NCBI GenBank assembly: GCA_963701445.1
Contig: CAVPAM010000038.1
Location: 237,501 to 301,500 of the forward strand
Length of the DNA stretch: 64,000 nt
Direction: 5' to 3'
Source: CAKZLS01 sp963701445
GTDB taxonomy: Bacteria > Pseudomonadota > Alphaproteobacteria > Rhodospirillales > Defluviicoccaceae
Shown: one piece after another, positions 46,410-55,549 of the stretch
Layout of the letters: each line of letters begins with the position of its first letter
How positions within the stretch are numbered: position 1 is the first letter of the stretch
Made by a program: the position numbers and the translations under genes
The notes under the pieces: model-generated
What the model was told of the DNA's origin: nothing
Seen by the model: the letters and a program-made list of their open reading frames with translations, nothing else
The model's database searches: none

Positions 46410-46752
46410 TCAATCGCGCGCGGGTTGCATCGCCTCGCCCATCGGCGCCGGTAAGTTCGGCGGCACGGAGACCCGCGATGCACGGGAGTAGCGGATTACC
46501 AGCAGGCCATCGAAAATCGTGACCATCAGGTTCCACGAGAAGACGTAGATCAATGGGTTCAATTGCCCTCCGCCCCTGCCAGGCGAGCATCAGCGAGGCA
46601 ATGCCCAGGCCATAGCCGACGCACACCATGAGGGCGAAACTCAGGCTCTTGCCGGTAGCCGACTTGGTCCGCAGCAGCTTGGCGATGGAACAGTACCAAC
46701 TGGCCGAGAAGCTGAAGAACATCAGCGCCTGAAGGATTTCGATGGTGCTCAT
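46410..46752 (-). CDS. PQ-loop/SemiSWEET-like small membrane protein (one frameshift)
   Basis: About 113 residues if one frameshift is bridged. The ATG at 46752 gives MSTIEILQALMFFSFSASWY and CSIAKLLRTKSATGKSLSFA, then a helix to MLAWQGRR. In another frame it continues as QLNPLIYVFSWNLMVTIFDG and LLVIRYSRAS to a stop at 46410. One surplus base in the GGG (CCC at 46566-46568 on the plus strand) restores a single frame. Three helices with a polar RTKSATGKSLSF loop resemble SemiSWEET/PQ-loop half-transporters. The assignment is tentative. Confidence 0.5.
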
Positions 46753-46961
46753 GACCATGACCTCGAATGAATCGCGTCGAACCAACACCCTTTCTATTCT
46801 TGGGGTTGTTGATGGGGCCGGGCGCCCTTTCGCGAAGGCGACCTTCATCCATAGGCCCCTTGGGCCGCAAAATCTGTGAAGCGGTTCACACCGTCGGGAA
46901 ATTCGCAGAGAGCATTGGCATTGAGTTGCGCGGCGCGCCCGGGGGGTGAGGGAGTTGCCGC

Positions 46962-47561
46962 TCAGGTGACGCGGTAGACTTGTCCGGTCTGGGCGCCTTC
47001 CACGCTCTTGGCGTAGGCGAGGGCGGCGCGGGCCGCCGGCACGGGCTCGAAGCCCCGGAAGAACGGCGCGTAGTCCGCCATCGCCTCGGCGATGACGCCG
47101 GGACTGACCACATTGATCCGCGTTCCGCGCGGCATCTCGATGGCCGCCGCCACGACGAAGGCGTTGACGGCGCCGTTGACCATGGACGCCGACGAGCCCA
47201 TGCGGATGGGGTCGCTGTCGAGCACGCCGGTGGTGAGGGTGAAGGAGCCGCCGTCGGCGATGAACTCGCGGCCGATGAGGACGAGATTGACCTGTCCCAT
47301 CAGCTTGTCTCCGATGCCGATGTCGTAGTCGGCGGCGTGCATGTCCTCGAACGGCGCGAACTTCACGTGACCGGTGGCCGAGACCACGGCGTCCACCGTC
47401 CCGACGGTCTTGTAGGCGGCGCGGATCGACGCCACGTCGGTGATATCCATGGTCACGTCGCCGGACGCGCGCCCGGCGGCGATGATGTCGTGGCGTTGCG
47501 CCAGCTCCGCCGCCACCGCGCGGCCGATCGTGCCCGAGGCGCCCACCAGCAGAATTTTCAT
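46962..47561 (-). CDS. Short-chain dehydrogenase/reductase
   Basis: A 199-residue compact SDR. The N-terminal NAD(P) motif is LLVGASGTIGRAVAAELA, with DVTMDITDVASI and VSATGHVKFAPFEDM. The region corresponding to the usual YxxxK catalytic pair reads GSSASMVNGAVNAFVVAAA, that is, the Tyr and Lys are replaced. This is the divergent short SDR type (about 200 residues) seen in many proteobacteria. The substrate is unknown and activity may be atypical. Confidence 0.82.
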   Translation of the reverse strand: MKILLVGASGTIGRAVAAELAQRHDIIAAGRASGDVTMDITDVASIRAAYKTVGTVDAVVSATGHVKFAPFEDMHAADYDIGIGDKLMGQVNLVLIGREFIADGGSFTLTTGVLDSDPIRMGSSASMVNGAVNAFVVAAAIEMPRGTRINVVSPGVIAEAMADYAPFFRGFEPVPAARAALAYAKSVEGAQTGQVYRVT

Positions 47562-47642
47562 GCCGCCCTCCCGATAAAACCGTCTAACGTTTCGACAACA
47601 CGATACGCGTGTTCTGCTTCCGTGTCCAAGTGGGTGGTGGCA

Positions 47643-48296
47643 ATGACGTTCGCGACCAAGACTCCTCGCGCGCTGACCCTGGCTTCGCTCCGCGAGGGTG
47701 CCCGGTGGTTGGCCGAGACGGATCCGGGTTTCGCCGGCATCTTCGAGCGGCTGGGGGAGCCGCCCATGTGGGGCCGGCGGCCCGGCTTCCCTACTCTGAT
47801 CCAGATTATCCTTGAGCAGCAGGTGTCACTGGCCGCGGCCCGCACCGTTTACCGCCGGCTTGACGCCCGGCTGGGCGGCGTCACGCCCGAACGGGTCCAT
47901 GCCATGCAAATCGGCGGGCTGAGGGACTTCGGCCTGACCCGGCAGAAGAGCGCCTATTGCTTCGGCCTCGCCGAACGCATTCTCCGCGGAAGCCTCGACC
48001 TCGCCCGGGTGGCGCGGGCGCCGGACGGGGAGGGACGAGCGGCCTTGCTGGCGGTGCCCGGTCTGGGGCCGTGGAGCGTCGATATCTACTACCTCATGGC
48101 GCTTCGGCGTCCCGACATCTGGCCCCAGGGAGACCTGGCGCTGGCGGCGGCGCTCCGCGAGGTCAAGGGCCTGGACCAACGTCCGACCAGGGACGAACAG
48201 CACGCCCTGGCCCTCGCCTGGATGCCGTGGCGGTCCGTCGCCGCCAGGATGCTGTGGGCGCATTACCTGGCGGCGCGCGGACAATACGGTCAGTGA
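47643..48296 (+). CDS. DNA-3-methyladenine glycosylase II-like (AlkA) protein
   Basis: A 217-residue HhH-GPD superfamily base-excision glycosylase. The segment LIQIILEQQVSLAAARTVYR leads to the helix-hairpin-helix LLAVPGLGPWSVDIYYLMAL and to the catalytic aspartate region RRPDIWPQGDLALAAALREV. The N-terminal TBP-like domain of E. coli AlkA is missing, which is common in this shorter group. The start is the ATG at 47643. It converges with acuI, with 15 bp between stops. Confidence 0.88.
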   Translation: MTFATKTPRALTLASLREGARWLAETDPGFAGIFERLGEPPMWGRRPGFPTLIQIILEQQVSLAAARTVYRRLDARLGGVTPERVHAMQIGGLRDFGLTRQKSAYCFGLAERILRGSLDLARVARAPDGEGRAALLAVPGLGPWSVDIYYLMALRRPDIWPQGDLALAAALREVKGLDQRPTRDEQHALALAWMPWRSVAARMLWAHYLAARGQYGQ

Positions 48297-48311
48297 CCGC
48301 TCATGGACCGG

Positions 48312-49298
48312 TTACGCGTTGATATCGACGACGACGCGGCCGCGAACCTTCCCCGCCATGATGTCGTGGGCGACCCGCTCGGCGTCGGCGAGGCCCACCG
48401 TGGAGGTGATCGCTTCCAGCTTGGACAGCGGCAGGCTGTCGCCGAGCCGTTTCCATGCTTCCAGCCGCTTCGGTTTGGGGCACATGACGGAGTCCACGCC
48501 GGCCAATGTGACACCGCGGAGAATGAACGGCATGACGTAGGTGGGTAGATCGGCGCCCTGCGCCAGGCCGCACGCCGCGACGGTGCCGCCGTACTTGGTC
48601 GAGGCCAGGACGTTGGCGAGGGTATGGCTGCCCACCGCGTCGACGGCGCCGGCCCACCGCTCCTTGCCCAACGGGCGGCCTTTTTCGCTGAGCTCCGCGC
48701 GGGGGATGATATCGGCGGCGCCCAGGTCCTTGAGGTAAGCCGCGTCGGCTTCCCGGCCGGTGGCCGCCAGCACCCGATAGCCCAGCGTCGCCAGGATGGA
48801 CACCGCGACGCTGCCGACACCGCCGGCCGCGCCGGTGACCAGGACATCGCCGCTGTCCGGCGTCACGCCGTGATCCAGGAGTTTCATGACGCACAGCATG
48901 GCCGTGTATCCGGCGGTGCCGATGGTCATCGCCTGTGCCGGGGAGAAGGCATCGGGAAGGGGCACCAGCCAATCGCCTCGAACCCGCGCTTTCTCGGCGA
49001 GGCCGCCCCAATGCACCTCGCCGACGCCCCAGCCGTTGAGGACAACCATGTCGCCGGTCTTGAATTCGGGATGGCTGCTGTTGCTGACCGCTCCCGCGAA
49101 GTCGATCCCCGGCACCATCGGCCATCGCCGGACAACCGGGCCCTTGTTGGTCATGGCGAGCCCGTCCTTGTAGTTGATGGTGGAGTAGTGCACGTCGACG
49201 GTGACGTCGCCCTCCATCATCTCGGCCTCTTCCAGGTCGCTCAGCGCGCAGCGGAAGGTGTCGTCGTCCTTGGTAAGTTTCCAGCCTTTGAATGTCAT
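48312..49298 (-). CDS. acuI: Acryloyl-CoA reductase AcuI (MDR family)
   Basis: A 328-residue zinc-independent medium-chain reductase reducing acryloyl-CoA to propionyl-CoA with NADPH. AcuI/YhdH markers are YSTINYKDGLAMTNKGPVVR, WPMVPGIDFAGAV, VLNGWGVGEVHWGG, and the nucleotide loop TGAAGGVGSVAVSILATLGY with ATGREADAAYLKDLGA. It lies 41 bp downstream of dddY in the same direction, so the two form one operon that cleaves DMSP and removes the toxic acryloyl-CoA. The ATG at 49298 has no strong ribosome site. Confidence 0.92.
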   Translation of the reverse strand: MTFKGWKLTKDDDTFRCALSDLEEAEMMEGDVTVDVHYSTINYKDGLAMTNKGPVVRRWPMVPGIDFAGAVSNSSHPEFKTGDMVVLNGWGVGEVHWGGLAEKARVRGDWLVPLPDAFSPAQAMTIGTAGYTAMLCVMKLLDHGVTPDSGDVLVTGAAGGVGSVAVSILATLGYRVLAATGREADAAYLKDLGAADIIPRAELSEKGRPLGKERWAGAVDAVGSHTLANVLASTKYGGTVAACGLAQGADLPTYVMPFILRGVTLAGVDSVMCPKPKRLEAWKRLGDSLPLSKLEAITSTVGLADAERVAHDIMAGKVRGRVVVDINA

Positions 49299-49339
49299 GT
49301 GATCGTCTTTCGTTTCGAGGGGTTTGGGCCGAATGAGCG

Positions 49340-50546
49340 TTACGATTTCCAGTCCTTCAGGTCGCACAGTGCCTTGGTCCACGGCATCATGTCATTAACA
49401 TGAGCTTTACCGTCGGCGGGCCGGCACAGCCGGGTCGACTGCTGGTTGTCGCGCGCGGTGGAGCGTGCCCACACGGTGACCAGACCGGAGTTTTCGATGG
49501 TGGCGTTGCAGCCTTCCTTCAGGTGAAAGGCGTGGATGGCGTTGCGTTCGAAATAGGTGAGCCACTCGGCGGTGGGGTCCTGGTCCGCGAACCAGGTCTT
49601 CCAGGCGTCCGAGGATCCATCGACGGTGACCGTCCATCCGTCCGCGACCCGGTCCTGCCGCAGCTGATCGCTGTCCCAGTGCAGGACCATGTACTTGTTC
49701 TGGTCGATGCACGCCGGCTTGGTCAGGGTCATGTAGATTTCCTGGGGATGGTGGTAGTGGAACGGATAGGAGGAGTCGAACAGCTGCACGGTCATGCCGA
49801 TTTCGGCGCCGACGGTTTCGCCGTCGATCTCCTCGATCCTCAGATTGCCCCATGGACCCATGACCTCGGCGTACAGGTAACCGCCGCGAAATCGCTCGTT
49901 CCGGGCGTCTTCGTTCTCGGCGTAGAAGGGAATCCAGCCGACGGAAGACCAGAGGTGCGGGAGACCATTTATGCTCACATCGCGCTTCCAGCGCGTTTGC
50001 GCGTCGGTCTTGGCGGCAACGGCGGCGAAGTTTTCGTTGAGTTCCAGTCCGGCCTTGCCGATGGGGCCACCCATCTTGGTGAAGTAGTCCGTCAGCAATG
50101 GCCGATCGATCCACTCGGAGACAGCCGACATCTTCTGGACCGCCGCGCTCGGCGTGTAGAGTTGAAATGCCGTGTAGGCCTTCTGCGGATCGAAGCAGGC
50201 CTTGGCCTTGTCGGGTTCGACTAGAATGGCCTGGAGGTGTTTGGCCATCAGTTCCATGTCGCGGTACTTGAGTATACAGCGCGACTGCTTCTTGCCCGTC
50301 GCCGAGTTCGAACGTCTGGATGGTCGCCTCGGCCGAGTCCTTGCACGCCCCGGTGGGCGTCTTCAGCGCATCGAGATAGGCATCCAGATACAACAGCGTC
50401 TCCTGCCAGAACTGATCCACGAGCTGCTGTTGTTCGGCGGTATATTCAGGCTTTGGAACATCGTCCTGGCATTTGAACTCCGCCGCGTGAACGTTGGAAA
50501 CGCTCAAGCCGACGAACAGGGCCGCTCCGGCGATGATCGTTCGCAT
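49340..50546 (-). CDS. dddY: Periplasmic DMSP lyase DddY (one frameshift)
   Basis: Reading across one surplus base (CC at 50302-50303 on the plus strand) gives a 401-residue protein, exactly the usual DddY length. It starts MRTIIAGAALFVGLSVSNVHA, a signal peptide, after GGGAGGA. The cupin domain has YPFHYHHPQEIYMTL: His263, His265, Glu269 and Tyr271, with Tyr260 and His338 (RNAIHAF) further, which are the Zn-binding and catalytic positions described for DddY as I remember them. Conserved segments GGYLYAEVMGPWGNLR and TYFERNAIHAFH also fit. DddY splits DMSP to dimethyl sulfide and acrylate in the periplasm. It heads an operon with acuI. Confidence 0.9.
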
Positions 50547-50635
50547 CGTCTTTCCTCCCATGTGCGGTTGTTTGGTGGGTCCGCTTCGCGGATCGTTGAC
50601 GCATGATTTCATCAAAGAAAAATCGATATTCATAT

Positions 50636-50650
50636 ATTTGTCAAACAAAT
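50636..50650 (+). promoter_or_regulatory. FadR/GntR-type operator between dddY and its regulator
   Basis: ATTTGTCAAACAAAT is a perfect 6-bp inverted repeat with a 3-base centre and contains TTGTCAAACAA, which fits the TNGTNNNACNA consensus of the FadR subfamily of GntR regulators. It lies in an AT-rich block 90 bp before dddY and 175 bp before the GntR gene, in the shared divergent promoter, so one site could control both operons. Confidence 0.6.
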
Positions 50651-50824
50651 TAATATATATCTGAATATCGAAATATTGCTCGTCATTCCGATACCGTTGG
50701 TCTATCTGTGGTGGCATGGTCGCGGGGTTTGAGTCCCCCGCTGGCGATCCATCGCATGAGGTGGGCAAGTGTTTGCGATTTAATAGATTTCAAGCGAAAC
50801 CCGAGAGACGTGAGCGCGGAACAG

Positions 50825-51568
50825 ATGGCCATCAAGTATGCACCGCTGGTTACCGACAGCCTTGCCAAGCAGATTGCCGAGAGCATTCGTGGAGCCATTA
50901 CCGACGGCAGTCTCAAGGCCGACGACCGGTTGCCCACCGAGGAGGAACTCGCCCGGAGGTTCGAGGTTTCGCGCCCGACCATCCGCGAGGCGCTCAAGCG
51001 ACTTGCCGCCCAGAACCTGATCCGCTCGCGGCGCGGGCCGACCGGCGGCAACTTCGTCAATCGTCCGAGCCAGGAGGAACTCAGTTCCACGCTTGCCACC
51101 GCGTCCGCGCTTCTCGTGGGCCTCGGCGAGTTCGACGTGCCCGACGTGATCGAGGCACGCTACGAGCTTGAGGTGGTCTGCGCGCGGCTCGCCGCCCAGC
51201 GGCGCGAGCCGGCGGAACTGGCGGTCATGGCGGCGGAGCTTGAGGTCCAATCGGACGCCGCGCTCGGTGACGAGGACTTCTGCGCGTCCGACGTCCGCTT
51301 CCACCGGGCGCTCGTCGACGCCACCCACAATCCGGTGATCCAGTTCGTCATGTTCGCGGTCATCGAGGCGCTCCAGCCCATTGAGAACATGGCCGTGTTC
51401 CGCTTCAGCGACCGGCGGGCGGTCCTCGTTCAACACCGGAAACTGTTCCACGCCATCGAGGACCGGGATGCCGAGGCGGCGGTGTCCGCCATTGCCGAAC
51501 AGATCAGCGATCTGCGCGAGGCCTTCGCCGCCGCGCAGGAATGGCGTCGCGGGCGCGCCGCGCCCTAA
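50825..51568 (+). CDS. GntR-family (FadR subfamily) transcriptional regulator
   Basis: A 247-residue regulator. The N-terminal winged helix (LAKQIAESIRGAITDGSLKA, LPTEEELARRFEVSRPTIRE, ALKRLAAQNLIRSRRGPTGG) is canonical. The FCD effector domain (EARYELEVVCARLAAQR, DVRFHRALVDATHNPVIQFV, HRKLFHAIEDRDAEAAVSAI) has the Asp/His residues that bind a metal and carboxylate ligands. It diverges from the dddY-acuI operon with a matching operator between, so acrylate, 3-hydroxypropionate or an acyl-CoA is a likely effector (inference). The ATG at 50825 is chosen; a GTG at 50810 is possible. Confidence 0.88.
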   Translation: MAIKYAPLVTDSLAKQIAESIRGAITDGSLKADDRLPTEEELARRFEVSRPTIREALKRLAAQNLIRSRRGPTGGNFVNRPSQEELSSTLATASALLVGLGEFDVPDVIEARYELEVVCARLAAQRREPAELAVMAAELEVQSDAALGDEDFCASDVRFHRALVDATHNPVIQFVMFAVIEALQPIENMAVFRFSDRRAVLVQHRKLFHAIEDRDAEAAVSAIAEQISDLREAFAAAQEWRRGRAAP

Positions 51569-51611
51569 TTGATAAAGTCCAGCAACCGTTCGACCCTCCG
51601 CGTTTTGGCTC

Positions 51612-51644
51612 TTGACCTTCCAGTTACTGGAAGGTCCATATAGA
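51612..51644 (+). promoter_or_regulatory. CueR-type copper promoter of copA
   Basis: The dyad ACCTTCCAG-TTA-CTGGAAGGT (51615-51635) is a perfect 9-bp inverted repeat with the CueR core ACCTTCC-N7-GGAAGGT. A -35 TTGACC at 51612-51617 and a -10 within CATATAGA at 51637-51644 are about 19-20 bp apart, the over-long spacing that MerR-family activators need. It lies 25 bp upstream of copA, and the cueR gene is downstream in the same operon. Confidence 0.85.
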
Positions 51645-51666
51645 GGATGTCAGCGGGAGACATGAC

Positions 51667-54145
51667 ATGGCCGCGTCCTCGACGGCTAAGATGATCGAAG
51701 CGGAACAACAACCTCCATCCTCGACAGGCCGCCAAGCCCGGATCACGCTTGCCGTGGAGGGGATGAGTTGCGCCGCGTGCGCGTCGCGGGTGGAGAAGGC
51801 GCTGAGCGCCGTTCCCGGCGTCGCGTCCGCCACCGTCAATTTCGCCCTCGCCCGCGCCGACGTCACCTTCGATCCCTCGACCGTCGCCACGGACGCCCTC
51901 GCCGAAGCGATCCGGGCCGCAGGGTATGGCGTCGAAACCACCCGGGTCAGTCTCGATATCGACGGCATGACCTGCGCCAACTGCGCGGGCCGCGTGGAAG
52001 CGGCGTTGCGGGCCGTACCCGGCGTCGCCTCGGCGGAGGTGAACCTGGCCATGGAGCGGGCCGACGTGGATCTGTCCGACCCGCGTTTGGACATTGCCCG
52101 TCTCGTCGGCGCGGTGCAAAAGGCGGGCTACGCCGCCACGCCCAGAACCGGCGGCGCCGACGCCCGCCGCGCCCAGGATCGCGCCCGCGAGGAAGAGCAG
52201 CGAAATGCCGGCCGTCGCGACCTGTTCGTCTTGTGCGTTTCGGCGGCTCTCACTTTGCCGCTGGTGGCGCAGATGGTGGCCATGGCGGCTGGCCTTCCGA
52301 TGTTTCTGCCGCCCTATGCCGAACTCGTGCTGGCCACCCCGGTGCAGTTCTGGGCGGGGGCGCGGTTCTATCGCGGCGCGTGGGGCGCCATCAAGGCACG
52401 CTCGGGCAACATGGATCTGCTGGTGGTGATGGGAACCAGCGCCGCCTATCTGTTCAGCCTCGTCATGCTGATGCGGCTGGGCGACGCGGCGGAGGGACAT
52501 CTCTATTTCGAGGCCGCGGCCGTGATCGTCACCCTGGTGCTCGCCGGCAAGTGGCTGGAAACCCGGGCGAAACGGGGCACCACCGCCGCCATCCGCGAAC
52601 TGATGGCGCTCAGGCCGGAAACCGCGCGGGTGGAGCGCGGCGGAGACGTGACCGAGATCGCCATCTCCGATGTGGTCCGGGGCGACGTGGTCATTGTCCG
52701 CCCGGGGGAGAGGATCCCCGTGGACGGCAAGATCGTCGATGGTGAAACCGAAGTGGACGAATCGCTGATCACCGGCGAGAGCTTGCCGGTGCCGCGCGCG
52801 GCGGGAGAGAAGGTCACCGGGGGCGCCATCAACGGCACCGGCCTGATCCGCGTGTCCGCCACGGCGGTGGGCGAGGACAGCACGCTCGCCCGGATCATCC
52901 GCCTGGTGGAGAACGCCCAGGCCGGCAAGGCGCCGGTGCAGAGGCTGGTGGACCGCATCAGCGCCGTTTTCGTCCCCACCGTCATCGCCATCGCCACGGC
53001 CACGTTGGCCGGCTGGCTGCTCGCCGGCGGCACCTTCGAGAGCGCGCTGGTGGCGGCGGTGTCGGTCCTGGTGATCGCATGCCCGTGCGCCCTCGGCCTC
53101 GCCACGCCCACCGCCATCGTCGCCGGAACCGGTTCGGCCGCCAAGGCCGGTATCCTGATCAAGGACGTGGAGGCGCTGGAGCGGGCGCATCGCGTGAACG
53201 TGGTGATTTTCGACAAGACCGGGACGCTGACCGAGGGCCGCCCGGTGGTGACGGACGTGGTGGCGCTCGGTCTCGGCGAACGCGAGCTTCTCGCCCTCGC
53301 GGCCGGCGTCCAGGCGGGAAGCGAGCATCCGCTGGCCCGCGCCGTGGTGGAGAAGGCGAGCGCGAGCGGCGTCGAGCCGGAGGCCGCGCGCGGCCTGAAA
53401 TCGCACACCGGCCTCGGCGTGACCGCGTCGGTGGGAGACCGCCGCGCGGTCATCGGCAACACCGCCCTGATGGAGGCCCAGGAGATCGATTTCGCGACGG
53501 CGCGCGAACCGGTGGACGCGCTGGAGGCGGACGGCAAGACCGCCATCGTGGTCGCGGTGGATGGGCGGATCGCGGGCGTCATGGGTATCGCCGACCGGCC
53601 CCGGCCCGGAAGCGCGCGAGGCCATCGCCGAACTCAAGGCTCGCGGCATCGAGACGCTGATGCTGTCGGGGGACGCCGAACGGGTCGCCGCCGCCGTCGC
53701 CCGGGATCTCGGCGTCGACAGCTTCCGGGGCTCCGTCCGTCCCGAGACCAAGGTGGCGGTGGCCGAGGAACTGCGGAGCGCCGGCAAGGTCGTCGCCATG
53801 GTGGGCGACGGCGTCAACGACGCGCCGGCGCTCGCCGCCGCCGACATCGGCATCGCCATGGGCACCGGCACGGACGTGGCCATGGAGACGGCGGGCGTGA
53901 CCCTCATGCGCCCGGATCCGCGTCTGGTGTGCGCGGCCCTGGACGTGTCGCGCGCCACCTGGTCGAAGATCTGGCAGAATCTTTTCTGGGCCTTCATCTA
54001 CAACGTCATCGGCATTCCCCTGGCCGCCAGCGGCCTGTTGAGCCCGGCCATCGCCGGCGCCGCCATGGCCATGAGCTCGGTCAGCGTGGTCACCAGTTCG
54101 CTGATGCTCAGGTCGTGGACGCCGAAACGGATCGGAGCGAAATAG
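51667..54145 (+). CDS. copA: Cu(I)-exporting P1B-type ATPase CopA (one frameshift)
   Basis: About 825 residues when one frameshift is bridged. Two N-terminal HMA domains carry CxxC motifs GMSCAACAS (Cys35, Cys38) and GMTCANCAG (Cys103, Cys106). The transmembrane copper site is CPC (472-474) in VIACPCALGLATPTAI, the phosphorylated aspartate is Asp516 (DKTGTLTEG), and GDGVNDAPALAAADIGIAMG follows. The frame breaks within 53605-53609 (one surplus base in the CCCGG run), after GIADRP. The second half continues in another frame as EAREAIAELKARGIETLMLS to a stop at 54145. The HMA and CPC motifs mark Cu(I) specificity. Expressed from the CueR-type promoter. Confidence 0.92.
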
Positions 54146-54148
54146 ATC

Positions 54149-54553
54149 ATGAACGTGGGTGAAGCCGCCAAACGCTGCGGCCTTCCGGTGAAGACCATCC
54201 GGTATTACGAGGAGATCGGGCTTGTCGTTCCCGGCCGCCAGGACAACGGCTACCGGGCGTATGGCGAGGCCGACGTCTACAAGCTGCAGTTCCTCCAGCG
54301 CTCGCGGAGCCTCGGGTTCTCCATCCAGGACTGCCGGTCCCTGTTGTCGCTTTACGAGGACCGATCGCGGGCGAGCGCCGACGTCAAGGCCATCGCCCAG
54401 GCCCGCCTCGCCGATATCCGCCGCAAGATCGACGAGCTTGAGTCGCTGCACGCCACCTTGTCCGGCCTGGTGCACGCGTGCCACGGCGACCACCGGCCGC
54501 ATTGCCCCATCCTCGAGGATCTGGCGGGTGGCGCGCCGGACGCGGCTGGGTGA
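54149..54553 (+). CDS. cueR: Cu(I)-responsive MerR-family regulator CueR
   Basis: A 134-residue MerR regulator starting MNVGEAAKRCGLPVKTIRYY. The copper-binding loop CHGDHRPHC holds Cys111 and Cys119, seven residues apart as in CueR, and Ser76 corresponds to the CueR monovalent-ion serine. Four bases follow the copA stop, so it is the second gene of the operon. It should bind the dyad at 51615 and activate copA. Confidence 0.92.
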   Translation: MNVGEAAKRCGLPVKTIRYYEEIGLVVPGRQDNGYRAYGEADVYKLQFLQRSRSLGFSIQDCRSLLSLYEDRSRASADVKAIAQARLADIRRKIDELESLHATLSGLVHACHGDHRPHCPILEDLAGGAPDAAG

Positions 54554-54555
54554 CC

Positions 54556-55047
54556 ATGCGGTCCAACCTGTACACCATCGTGACCATCGGCGGCGGCCTG
54601 GCGTTGATGGCCTTCGCCGCCTGGCTGGTGCTGGGATACGAGGGGCCGCGTAAAGACGTTTCGCTGAAGCCGGACGACGCGGAGGTGGTGGACCGGGGCA
54701 GCCAGGTCTACGGCGCCCTGTGCGCGTCGTGTCACGGCGCCAACCTGGAAGGTCAGCCCGACTGGCGGCGACGGCTGGATAACGGCCGGTTGCCGGCGCC
54801 GCCCCATGACGCCACCGGCCACACCTGGCACCACGCGGACACGCAGTTGTTCGAGCTCACCAAGTTCGGCCCCGCCGCCCTGGTTGGCGGCAAGTACGAG
54901 AGCGACATGCCCGGCTTCGAGGGAACCTTGAGCGACGCCGAGATCGTCGCCGTTTTGTCCTACATCAAAAGCACATGGCCCGGCGATGTCCGCCGGCGTC
55001 ACGATCTTCTCAATGGCCCGCAAAAGCGAACAGCGGCCGACCGCTAA
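54556..55047 (+). CDS. Membrane-anchored monoheme cytochrome c
   Basis: A 163-residue class I cytochrome c. The N-terminal helix (TIVTIGGGLALMAFAAWLVL) is likely an uncleaved anchor. The heme motif CASCH (Cys56, Cys59, His60) is followed by GANLEGQPDW, and the distal Met is probably in ESDMPGFEG. The start ATG is 2 bp past the cueR stop, so it belongs to the copper operon. Function is unproven; periplasmic electron transfer linked to copper handling is an inference. Confidence 0.85.
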   Translation: MRSNLYTIVTIGGGLALMAFAAWLVLGYEGPRKDVSLKPDDAEVVDRGSQVYGALCASCHGANLEGQPDWRRRLDNGRLPAPPHDATGHTWHHADTQLFELTKFGPAALVGGKYESDMPGFEGTLSDAEIVAVLSYIKSTWPGDVRRRHDLLNGPQKRTAADR

Positions 55048-55068
55048 CCAAAACAGGAGAGGCGTTTC

Positions 55069-55539
55069 ATGAAACCAACTCGATTAATCTTGATGTCCGC
55101 GATCGTGGCGACGGTCACGATTGGCGCTGTTTCCATCGCGCCGGCGACGGGGCACGACGGCGCCACCGGCGTGGTCAAGGAACGCATGGCGCTGATGAAA
55201 TCCATTGGCGAGGCCATGAAGGGCCTGAGCGCCATCATGAAGGGCGAGCGCGCCTACGACGCCGCCGAGGTCGCGTCCCTGGCCACGTCGATCCAGTCGA
55301 AATCGGGCGAGATCGCCAAACTGTTCCCGGAGGGGAGCTTGCAGCCCGCGAGCGAGGCACTGCCCGCCATCTGGACGGATTGGCCGAAGTTCGAGGGCTT
55401 GACCCGGCAACTGGGCGAAACCAGCGGCGCGGTGGCGAAGGCCGCGGATGGTGGCGTCGCCGCCATGGCCCCGGCGTTCATGAGTCTCGGCAAGACCTGC
55501 GGCACCTGTCACACCGACTTCCGCAAGAAAAAAGAGTAG
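55069..55539 (+). CDS. Cytochrome c' / c-556-type cytochrome
   Basis: A 156-residue exported class II cytochrome with a signal peptide (SAIVATVTIGAVSIAPATGH). The four-helix-bundle body begins GVVKERMALMKSIGEAMKGL and the heme motif CGTCHTDFRKKKE (Cys144, Cys147, His148) sits at the extreme C-terminus, as typical of class II. GGAGAGG lies before the ATG. It follows the monoheme gene by 21 bp and precedes the di-heme gene by 10. Cytochromes c' often bind NO, but the role in a copper operon is not clear. Confidence 0.88.
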   Translation: MKPTRLILMSAIVATVTIGAVSIAPATGHDGATGVVKERMALMKSIGEAMKGLSAIMKGERAYDAAEVASLATSIQSKSGEIAKLFPEGSLQPASEALPAIWTDWPKFEGLTRQLGETSGAVAKAADGGVAAMAPAFMSLGKTCGTCHTDFRKKKE

Positions 55540-55549
55540 CGACGCCTCG

